Below the pieces are notes generated by a model. That model made no database searches. It had not been told where the DNA came from and saw only the letters and a program-made list of their open reading frames with translations. A DNA stretch of 5,601 nt from Gemmatimonadota bacterium (lineage in GTDB: Bacteria; Gemmatimonadota; Gemmatimonadetes; Gemmatimonadales; GWC2-71-9): assembly GCA_003221985.1 (NCBI GenBank), contig QHUQ01000023.1, forward strand, positions 18,762-24,362, in the 5' to 3' direction. This document shows, piece after piece, positions 1 to 5,236 of this stretch (within the stretch, counting starts at the first letter, position 1; each line of letters starts with the position of its first letter). The position numbers and the translations under genes were made by a program.

Positions 1-1337
1 CGCTCAATCTTGTAAAACAGGGTTCGTAGGCTGACGCCGAGGCGTTTGGCGGCCTCGCGACGATTGCCGCCGCTTGCCGCCAGAGCCGTTGTGATTGCTT
101 GACGTTCGGCGGCCTCGACGGCATCGCTGAGCGTCTCAACACCTGCGTCGCGCGTTGCACGTGCGTCGTCCGTCGTGCGTCGTGCGTGGTCGAAGTCCCC
201 CGGCTCCAGCACCTCACGATCGGTCAGCACAGCCGCGCGCTCGATCGCGTTCTCGAGCTCCCGCACATTGCCGGGCCACTCCTGTTGCTCGAGCCAGGCG
301 ATGGCATCGTCGCTGAGTGAAAGCGGTCGGCCAAAGCGTTGCGCGAGACGGGCTGCGAAATGCCGCGCCAACGGAGCGATGTCGTCCTGGCGCTTGCGCA
401 GCGGCGGCAATTCGATCACCACGACATTGATGCGATAGAACAGATCCTCGCGAAACCGGCCGGCTCGGGACTCGGCCTCGAGATCGCGCGCGGTCGCGAC
501 CAGCACGCGCGCGTCCACGGGCCGCGTCTTCTGATCACCCACGCGCCGGATCTCACTCTCCTGGAGCACGCGCAGCAGCTTCGCCTGCAGGCCGATCGGC
601 AGCTCGCCGATCTCGTCCAGGAGCAGCGTGCCACCACTCGCTTGCTCGAAGAGCCCAGCCTTGTCCCCGCTCGCGCCGGTGAAGGCGCCGCGCACGTGAC
701 CGAACAGCTCGGACTCGAGCAGGGTCTCGGGGATCGCCGCGCAGTTGATGCCGACGAATGCCTTGCTCGCGCGTGGGCTGGCGCGATGAATGGCGCGCGC
801 GATCACTTCCTTCCCGGTGCCGCTCTCACCGGTGATCAGCACGGTGGTGTTGTGCTCGGCAACGCGGGCGACGAGCGCCAGTGCCTGCCGCATCGCCGCG
901 CTTGCGGCGATGAGACCGCGCTCGGCGGGCCCCGTGGCCAGCTGCGCTCTGAGACCGGCTACCTCTTGCCTGAGCCGCTCACGCTCCTCGGCCTTGCGCA
1001 GCGTGAGCACGACTTCGTCGGGGCGGAACGGCTTGGGGAGATAGTCGTACGCGCCTTCCTTCATGGCGGCAATCGCGGCGTCTTCGCCGCCGTAGGCGCT
1101 CATCACGATGACCAGCGCATTGCCGCCGCGCTGGCGGTAGGAGCGCAGGAACGTCAATCCATCCATCGCGGGCATCCGCACATCACACAACACCAGATCG
1201 AACGCCTCGGCGAGGGCGCGGTCGAGCCCCCGCTTGCCGTCTTGCTCCGCGGTGACCGTGTACCCGGCGTCGGTGAGGAGCAGGCCGAGGCTTTGGCGGA
1301 GGCCCGGTTCGTCGTCGATCACGAGCACGCTTTTCAT
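1..1337 (-). CDS. NtrC-family sigma-54-dependent response regulator (3' end cut by window edge)
   Basis: Cytoplasmic transcription activator that, once phosphorylated by its partner kinase, would use ATP to open sigma-54 RNA polymerase complexes. The visible 445 codons hold all three classical modules. The receiver (about 1-118) has acidic pair D8/D9, phospho-acceptor D52 in DVRMP, S80 and K102 in PKPF. The AAA+ domain (about 140-375) has Walker A GESGTGKE (170-177), the sigma-54 contact loop GAFTGA (217-222), Walker B TLLLDE (237-242) and WPGNVREL (354-361). The Fis-type HTH (about 419-445) is cut only near its end. The ATG at 1337 shares one base with the kinase stop (TGATG), has no good Shine-Dalgarno, and so is probably translationally coupled. 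The linker (about 384-399) is low-complexity, rich in Arg, Asp, Thr and Ala, and is encoded by a 7-nt tandem repeat. The PilR-like role is inferred from the adjacent pilins; the family call is secure. Confidence 0.96.
   Translation of the reverse strand, partial: MKSVLVIDDEPGLRQSLGLLLTDAGYTVTAEQDGKRGLDRALAEAFDLVLCDVRMPAMDGLTFLRSYRQRGGNALVIVMSAYGGEDAAIAAMKEGAYDYLPKPFRPDEVVLTLRKAEERERLRQEVAGLRAQLATGPAERGLIAASAAMRQALALVARVAEHNTTVLITGESGTGKEVIARAIHRASPRASKAFVGINCAAIPETLLESELFGHVRGAFTGASGDKAGLFEQASGGTLLLDEIGELPIGLQAKLLRVLQESEIRRVGDQKTRPVDARVLVATARDLEAESRAGRFREDLFYRINVVVIELPPLRKRQDDIAPLARHFAARLAQRFGRPLSLSDDAIAWLEQQEWPGNVRELENAIERAAVLTDREVLEPGDFDHARRTTDDARATRDAGVETLSDAVEAAERQAITTALAASGGNRREAAKRLGVSLRTLFYKIE
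163..190. repeat. Four-copy 7-nt tandem repeat inside the regulator gene
   Basis: On the plus strand four heptamers follow each other: GCGTCGT, CCGTCGT, GCGTCGT, GCGTGGT. Two are identical and two differ by one base. The tract lies in the linker between the AAA+ domain and the HTH of the response regulator. Seven is not a multiple of three, so gain or loss of one unit would shift the frame and remove the DNA-binding domain. Slippage itself is not shown by this single sequence. Confidence 0.75.
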
Positions 1338-2491
1338 CAGGGAATGGCGATTGGGAAGAACAGCTTGAACGCGGCGCCGCCCTCGCGCGCATTGTCCACC
1401 CACACCACGCCACCCATCTCGTGCACCGAGCGGGCGACAATCGCCAGCCCGAGCCCGGTGCCGCGGCCAGGCTCTTTGGTGGTGTAAAACGGCTCGAAGA
1501 TTTTCTCGCGGTCTTCCGGCGCGACGCCGGGACCGGAGTCGGCCACGAAGACCAGCGTTCCAGGTTGACCGGCGGCAAACTCGACCCGCGCCGGCCGCCG
1601 CTCGGACACCCGTGGAAAGCGCACGTCGCCGGGGTCGGTCGCGCGTTTCGGTAGCGACTCCCCGGGCTCGTACGCCCAGCGGCGAGAGCCGATGACGATG
1701 GAGCCACCCGGCGGGGTCGCATCGACCGCGTTTAGCAGCAGGTTCACGAGCGTCTGCTCGAGCACGTGCGCGCGTCCCATGATCTCCGGCACGCGCATCC
1801 CCAGATCCGTATCGGCGCTGACGTTGCGAAAGGCGCCCTGGGCCCTGAGCAATTCGAAGGCGGCGCGCACGATCTTGTCGGGATCGACGGGGACGAGCGG
1901 ATCCTCCTGCGGTCGTGCGTAGTCGAGGAGGCTCCGCACAATGCGATCGACGCGCTCCACCTCGCGCGCGACACCAGCCATGACCTCCGGATCGGTGCCG
2001 CGGCGCCGCAGTACCTCGACGTACGTGCCGATCGCGCCGAGGGGGTTGCCGACCTCGTGGGCGACCCCGGCGGCGAGGCGCCCGATGCTCGCCAACTTTT
2101 CGGAGCGGACGAGCTGGCTCTGCGCGTCGAGGAGCCGGTCCGTCATGCGGTTCAAGCGTTCGGCGAGCGTGGCGAAATCGCGGGTGTCGGCGTCCGGCGC
2201 GCGCGCCTCGAGGTCACCGTCCGCGACCGCATCGGCCGCTTCCATGACCCGGCTCAGGGGGCGCAGCACCAAACGCGTGACCAGCGATCGTCCGTACAGC
2301 ACGAAGATGCCCACTTCGGCGGCAACGAAAATTACCACGAGCACGATGCCCCGCTCGGGCGCGATCGCGAGCGCGAGCTGCGAGGTGGCCACGCCGACAA
2401 GGAGCGCGAAGGCGGCGAGGAACGTGAGATAGAACAGCAGCTCGACGCGGAGCGCTGGTTTGGGGCGGGGGGGCCGGGGGGGCCGTGCCAT
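1337..2491 (-). CDS. Membrane-bound sensor histidine kinase (HAMP-HisKA-HATPase)
   Basis: 384-residue inner-membrane sensor kinase, presumed phosphodonor for the response regulator that overlaps its stop. After a proline/arginine-rich N-terminus there are two hydrophobic segments (about 18-43 and 48-68) with almost no periplasmic loop between them, so it may sense membrane or partner signals rather than a large external ligand. A HAMP-like region follows (about 69-121). The H-box AHEVGNP places the phosphorylated histidine at 145. ATPase motifs are the N-box with N250/N254, the G1 box DSGPG (318-322), the F-box FEPFYTTK (332-339) and the G2 box GTGLGLAI (344-351). The N-box to G1 spacing is about 64 residues, some 30 longer than usual, because of an insertion around 270-310. 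The ATG at 2491 lies only 20 nt past the T-tract of the upstream pilin terminator and has just a weak GGGG upstream. No separate promoter was recognised. It resembles the NtrB/ZraS/AtoS kinase class and is not a six-helix PilS. Confidence 0.95.
   Translation of the reverse strand: MARPPRPPRPKPALRVELLFYLTFLAAFALLVGVATSQLALAIAPERGIVLVVIFVAAEVGIFVLYGRSLVTRLVLRPLSRVMEAADAVADGDLEARAPDADTRDFATLAERLNRMTDRLLDAQSQLVRSEKLASIGRLAAGVAHEVGNPLGAIGTYVEVLRRRGTDPEVMAGVAREVERVDRIVRSLLDYARPQEDPLVPVDPDKIVRAAFELLRAQGAFRNVSADTDLGMRVPEIMGRAHVLEQTLVNLLLNAVDATPPGGSIVIGSRRWAYEPGESLPKRATDPGDVRFPRVSERRPARVEFAAGQPGTLVFVADSGPGVAPEDREKIFEPFYTTKEPGRGTGLGLAIVARSVHEMGGVVWVDNAREGGAAFKLFFPIAIP
2462..2482 (+). other. G-run tract, possible G-quadruplex, at the kinase start
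   Basis: The plus strand has runs of 4, 7 and 7 guanines separated by one C and by CC. Splitting one 7-G run gives the four G-triplets needed for a quadruplex. The tract is on the template strand of the kinase gene and encodes the alternating Pro/Arg residues 3-10. The motif is visible; any structure or effect is inference. Confidence 0.4.
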
Positions 2492-2511
2492 TAGGGCCCC
2501 AAGATAAGACG

Positions 2512-2544
2512 AAAAAAGCGAGCGGCGGGATGTTATCCCGCCGC
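2512..2544 (-). terminator. Intrinsic terminator after the second pilin
   Basis: A perfect 10-bp GC-rich stem (2522-2531 with 2535-2544) has a 3-nt loop. On the minus strand it is followed by TCGC and then six T (2517-2512). It ends the pilin transcript 28 nt past the pilin stop and lies 20 nt before the kinase ATG, so kinase-regulator expression may depend on leakage through it. Confidence 0.85.
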
Positions 2545-2549
2545 CCCTA

Positions 2550-2561
2550 ATCCTTACAGGG
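2550..2561. repeat. 12-bp inverted repeat, left copy (second pilin 3' UTR)
   Basis: The plus strand reads ATCCTTACAGGG. This is the exact reverse complement of 3474-3485 in the first pilin's 5' leader. In the minus-strand mRNA this copy lies between the second pilin's stop codon and its terminator. Confidence 0.7.
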
Positions 2562-2571
2562 TGCTACTGAG

Positions 2572-2952
2572 CTACTGGCACTTCGGCTCGCCTTCCTTGT
2601 TGGCAGGCGCCAGCGGAGTCGACCCGACGTAAATCGAACACGTCTTTGTCGTCGTGGTGTGCGACACCGTGGCGGTGAACCCGTCAGCCGTCACCTGAAT
2701 GGTGGGGCCAACGACGCCGCTGGTCGTCGCGTATTGCAGACCACCTGGGCCGATCGCGGTCGTGTACTTGACCGAGTCGGCGAAGAACGCCTCTTCGGCC
2801 GTAATCAGGTTCCGCAGGTCCGACTTCATCGAGGCGAGATACGCCTTCTCCTTCGTGTTCGCGAACTTCGGAATCGCGATCGCGGCCAGAATGCCGATGA
2901 TCACGACCACGATCAGAAGCTCGATCAGGGTAAAGCCTTTCTGGTTCTTCAC
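2572..2952 (-). CDS. Type IV pilin, second copy (GTG start)
   Basis: 126-residue prepilin. Prepilin peptidase should cut its six-residue leader (MKNQKG) before Phe, leaving a 120-residue mature subunit that assembles into a type IV pilus. The mature N-terminus has the family signature FTLIE with Glu5, a continuous hydrophobic helix to about residue 21, and Pro22. Two cysteines (105 and 125 of the precursor) bracket the C-terminal end and could form the usual D-region disulfide. The start is GTG, with GGGAGG 7 nt upstream (2965-2960). The mature protein differs from the upstream copy only at precursor residues 69 (Pro instead of Val) and 72 (Leu instead of Ile), although about 25 nucleotides differ. 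It has its own terminator. It is PilA-like in length and has no recognisable GspG motif, but a pseudopilin role cannot be fully excluded. No convincing promoter of its own was found, so it may rely on readthrough. Confidence 0.95.
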   Translation of the reverse strand: MKNQKGFTLIELLIVVVIIGILAAIAIPKFANTKEKAYLASMKSDLRNLITAEEAFFADSVKYTTAIGPGGLQYATTSGVVGPTIQVTADGFTATVSHTTTTKTCSIYVGSTPLAPANKEGEPKCQ

Positions 2953-2959
2953 TGCACAA

Positions 2960-2965
2960 CCTCCC
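2960..2965 (-). promoter_or_regulatory. Shine-Dalgarno GGGAGG of the second pilin
   Basis: GGGAGG lies 7 nt before the GTG at 2952. It supports this non-ATG start, which places the FTLIE signature right after a short leader. Confidence 0.8.
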
Positions 2966-3025
2966 GCTGGGGGACACGGATAGAGGACGCGGCCTTAGGA
3001 CCCGGCGAGAGGCGTTTTCGTCACG

Positions 3026-3056
3026 AAAAAAAAGAACGGCGAGGTTGCCCTCGCCG
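3026..3056 (-). terminator. Intrinsic terminator between the pilin genes
   Basis: An 8-bp perfect stem (3037-3044 with 3049-3056) is closed by a GCAA tetraloop (GNRA type) when read on the minus strand. After a TTC it runs into eight T (3033-3026). It lies 26 nt past the first pilin's stop, so the first pilin is mainly monocistronic and the second is reached by readthrough or an unrecognised promoter. Confidence 0.88.
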
Positions 3057-3082
3057 CTCTCTGATGCCTCAGGCTAGAAGCC

Positions 3083-3460
3083 TTATTGGCACTTCGGCTC
3101 GCCTTCCTTATTCGCCGGAGCCAGCGGAGTCGAACCCACGTAGATCGAGCACGTCTTGGTCGTCGTGGTGTGGGACACCGTGGCGGTGAACCCGTCAGCC
3201 GTCACCTGAATGGTGGGGCCAACCACGCCGCTGGTCGTCGCGTACTGAATACCACCCACGCCGATTGCGGTCGTGTACTTGACCGAGTCGGCGAAAAACG
3301 CCTCTTCGGCCGTAATCAGGTTCCGCAGATCCGACTTCATCGAGGCGAGATACGCCTTCTCCTTCGTATTCGCGAACTTCGGAATCGCGATCGCGGCCAA
3401 AATGCCGATGATCACGACCACGATCAGAAGCTCGATCAGTGTGAAACCCTTGCGGTTCAT
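3083..3460 (-). CDS. Type IV pilin, first copy (PilA-like)
   Basis: 125-residue prepilin with a five-residue leader (MNRKG), cut before Phe to give a 120-residue mature pilin with N-methyl-Phe expected at position 1 and Glu5 for assembly. The hydrophobic helix is followed by Pro22. SDLRNL at mature 38-43 and aromatics F24, Y32, F51 and Y57 recall short Geobacter PilA. The C-terminal domain is rich in Thr/Ser and carries Cys104 and Cys124, a likely disulfide pair. The ATG has a strong Shine-Dalgarno 9 nt upstream, and a -24/-12 promoter candidate lies about 65-80 nt upstream. This fits control by the sigma-54 activator encoded downstream, as in PilR systems. Its dedicated terminator suggests a strong monocistronic message. 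Major-subunit status is inferred; the pilin family assignment is secure. Confidence 0.96.
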   Translation of the reverse strand: MNRKGFTLIELLIVVVIIGILAAIAIPKFANTKEKAYLASMKSDLRNLITAEEAFFADSVKYTTAIGVGGIQYATTSGVVGPTIQVTADGFTATVSHTTTTKTCSIYVGSTPLAPANKEGEPKCQ

Positions 3461-3469
3461 CTGGACTAA

Positions 3470-3477
3470 CCTCCCCT
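3470..3477 (-). promoter_or_regulatory. Shine-Dalgarno AGGGGAGG of the first pilin
   Basis: AGGGGAGG on the minus strand sits 9 nt before the ATG at 3460. Its first four bases overlap the 12-nt repeat that is complementary to the second pilin's 3' UTR, so pairing there could in principle affect initiation. Confidence 0.8.
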
Positions 3478-3485
3478 GTAAGGAT
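3474..3485. repeat. 12-bp inverted repeat, right copy (first pilin 5' leader)
   Basis: The plus strand reads CCCTGTAAGGAT, an exact inverted copy of 2550-2561. The two copies flank the pilin pair, one at the start of the first leader's ribosome binding region and one after the second pilin's stop codon. Confidence 0.7.
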
Positions 3486-3524
3486 CTAAGACATGGGCGA
3501 CACGTTTATTCCGGGTTCCCTACA

Positions 3525-3540
3525 GGCACGAAGCGTGCCT
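3525..3540 (-). promoter_or_regulatory. Candidate sigma-54 (-24/-12) promoter of the first pilin
   Basis: The minus strand reads AGGCACGCTTCGTGCC. Against the consensus TGGCACG-N4-TTGCW, the GGCACG block and TGC match, and the essential GG and GC are exactly 10 nt apart. Mismatches are the first base, one T of TTGC and the last base. Transcription would begin near 3514, giving a leader of about 54 nt. The stretch 3541-3613 between this site and the preceding terminator is where activator sites would be expected; I saw no clear dyad there. Caveat: the site is itself a 7-bp dyad (3524-3530 with 3534-3540) and could instead be an operator. Confidence 0.62.
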
Positions 3541-3613
3541 CCAAAGGCTCAACCCAATTTAAGCACCTACGTCACAAGAGATTACATGCCACTGTCGGGA
3601 TTTGCTGACCACC

Positions 3614-3648
3614 AAAAAGAACTCGCAAACTCAGGCTTTTTGCAAGTC
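3614..3648 (-). terminator. Probable intrinsic terminator of the glycosyltransferase genes
   Basis: On the minus strand a 10-bp stem (3648-3639 with 3629-3620, including two G-U pairs) has a 9-nt loop and is followed by five T (3618-3614). It begins 28 nt past the glycosyltransferase stop. The stem is weaker than the pilin terminators but has the right form and position, and it separates that transcript from the pilin promoter. Confidence 0.65.
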
Positions 3649-3676
3649 GCCCCGCTGGACGCAAGAAGCACATAAG

Positions 3677-5236
3677 TCATTGCCGGAACATCCGATACCA
3701 GCTGCGCTCGCCTGCGAAGCGCTTGCTTGCCGAGTCGGCCAGAGCGGCGGCCTCGGGTCGATGGCCACGCGCAAGCTCGAGTACGAAGCGAGCACGGAGC
3801 GTCATGCGCTCAGCGACTGGTGCCTTTGACTCTCGCTCGACGAGCGGCACGGCGGCCGCGGTGTCGCCCATGCCGACCAGAAAAATCGCGAACGCGCTGT
3901 AGAGATAGGGATCGCTCGAAAACAGCGAGTCGGCGATACGATATTCGCGGCGAGCTCCGGCGGTATCGCCGATCCCAGCGAGAACCGCAGCGGCCGAGCC
4001 ATGACCCCGATACGACTCCGGATGGTCGCGCAGCAGCGTGAGTAGTTGGGATCGGTTGTCGCGCCAGGCGGGCAGACGCGCGAACGACCGCGCGCCGCAG
4101 CCGATCACGAGGAGCGCAGCCGCGGCGACAGCGGGCCGGAGCCCGCGCGACATGGCAAGCGATGCCACGATCCAGCCCGCGAGCGCGGCGGGCAGCACGA
4201 CAGCCAGGTACAGCGTGCGCTCGGCGAGAACGACACCGGAGGCAAAGAAAATGTTCGCCGACGGAAGGTAGGAGAGCGCGGCGATTCCAGCCGCAAACGC
4301 AATCACCGGCGCGCGGCGGCGGCACCACAACACCAGCCCTGGAATGCCGACCACGACGCAGAATCCCAACAGCGCAGCGACTGAGATCCCCACACGCGCG
4401 GGCAGCACTTGCGGGTTATAGTCGCTCGACAGCGACGCCGGCCAGAAGAGCAGCGTGGTGGCACGCAGCACCGCCGGCAACGCAATCGCGAGCCGCCCCC
4501 ACGCTCCCGTCCCATAGAATACCGCGGCCGCATCGTTCTCTCCGACCCAGCCGACGGCGAGCCAGGCAGCCACGAAGCCGAGCGTGACCAGGCCCAGCGC
4601 AATCCAGAAGCCGGTCGGGTAGCGCCGATCATCCGTTCCCCCTCTCCCAACGGGAGAGGGGGTCAGGGGGTGAGGACTCAGCCACTTATCGAGCAGTATG
4701 ACGACACTTGTGATGACACCGTGCTCTTTGCTGAACATCGCGAGCGCGGCGCAGAGCACGGCGACCGTCCACCAGCCGCGTCGGGCCGCGAGCACCGCCC
4801 CGAAAATTCCCACCGCGACCAGCAGCTCGGCGCGAGCGACAAGACTCGCGACCGCTTCGACGTGTACCGGATGCCCGGCGAAAATCAGACCAGCTCCCGC
4901 CGCGGCAACTGGTGGCAGCCAGCGCGCGACCACGAGGACGAACAGCACGGCGGCGAGCCCGTGCCACAGCGCGTTCATGATGTGGAACCAGCCTGGCCGC
5001 CCGCCGGAGATCGTCCAATCGATCGCGTAAGAAAGAATCGTGACGGGTCGGTAGAGACCGGCACCCGATTCGCGCGGCCAGTAGGGCTCGTCAAACGCGC
5101 CAAGCGCGGCACCCACCGAATGCGCCGCGGGGTTCGCCACGATGATGGCTCGATCGTCCTGCACGAAACCGTAGCGGGCGGTGGGCAGATAGAGGGCGAC
5201 CGCGGCGGTGAAGACGACCAGCAGCTCGCGCTTCAT
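3677..5236 (-). CDS. TMTC-like GT-C membrane glycosyltransferase with TPR tail
   Basis: 519-residue polytopic membrane protein with about ten hydrophobic segments between residues 4 and 382, then a soluble helical, TPR-like C-terminal part (about 405-519). Motifs match the TMTC/DUF1736-type GT-C family: FVQDD (24-28) with the acidic pair in the first external loop, YRPV (62-65), GHPVHVEAV (121-129) followed by RAELL (135-139), SKEHG (169-173) and ERTLYL (339-344). Such enzymes usually take sugar from a polyprenyl-phosphate donor and transfer it on the outer face of the membrane; the acceptor here is unknown. The ATG at 5236 is chosen over an in-frame ATG at 5332. It overlaps the upstream stop as ATGA, and the peptide then begins with a normal first membrane segment, whereas the extra 32 residues would lie inside the upstream gene. 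Residues 186-207 are an unusual Pro/Arg/Gly loop encoded by a palindromic repeat. The C-terminus resembles that of the upstream gene, indicating tandem paralogues. Confidence 0.85.
   Translation of the reverse strand: MKRELLVVFTAAVALYLPTARYGFVQDDRAIIVANPAAHSVGAALGAFDEPYWPRESGAGLYRPVTILSYAIDWTISGGRPGWFHIMNALWHGLAAVLFVLVVARWLPPVAAAGAGLIFAGHPVHVEAVASLVARAELLVAVGIFGAVLAARRGWWTVAVLCAALAMFSKEHGVITSVVILLDKWLSPHPLTPSPVGRGGTDDRRYPTGFWIALGLVTLGFVAAWLAVGWVGENDAAAVFYGTGAWGRLAIALPAVLRATTLLFWPASLSSDYNPQVLPARVGISVAALLGFCVVVGIPGLVLWCRRRAPVIAFAAGIAALSYLPSANIFFASGVVLAERTLYLAVVLPAALAGWIVASLAMSRGLRPAVAAAALLVIGCGARSFARLPAWRDNRSQLLTLLRDHPESYRGHGSAAAVLAGIGDTAGARREYRIADSLFSSDPYLYSAFAIFLVGMGDTAAAVPLVERESKAPVAERMTLRARFVLELARGHRPEAAALADSASKRFAGERSWYRMFRQ
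4638..4662. repeat. Palindromic (REP-like) repeat inside the glycosyltransferase gene
   Basis: A perfect 11-bp inverted repeat (4638-4648 with 4652-4662) surrounds an AAC loop, and a G-rich segment follows to about 4676. It is read in frame as part of a loop with LTPSPVGRGG (191-200). I recognise this sequence type as a dispersed bacterial repeat whose translation often appears as PLTPSP-like peptides; this is memory, not a search. It falls between two hydrophobic segments, where extra residues are tolerable. Confidence 0.75.

Noticed and set aside
339..1487. Plus-strand open frame of 382 codons
   Set aside because: It lies antisense to the response regulator, whose receiver, AAA+ and HTH motifs are unmistakable. 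The plus-strand product has no recognisable domain and is a high-GC shadow frame.
1766..2494. Plus-strand open frame of 242 codons
   Set aside because: It is antisense to the histidine kinase, and its composition follows the complement of kinase codons.
2985..3004. Possible sigma-54 site before the second pilin
   Set aside because: Only the GG and GC with 10-nt spacing fit; the remaining consensus bases are poor, so it is at chance level.
3011..3033. TTTTCGT-C-ACGAAAA dyad next to the inter-pilin terminator
   Set aside because: It is AT-rich and short, and half of it is the terminator's own T-tract. It is not convincing as a separate operator or a plus-strand terminator, since no plus-strand gene ends here.
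3573..3591. TGGCATG on the minus strand as a second -24 element for the first pilin
   Set aside because: No GC occurs at the required -12 spacing, and the site at 3525-3540 fits far better.
3602..3829. Plus-strand open frame of 75 codons across the glycosyltransferase stop
   Set aside because: It covers the terminator hairpin and antisense coding sequence, and no plausible Shine-Dalgarno or domain is seen.
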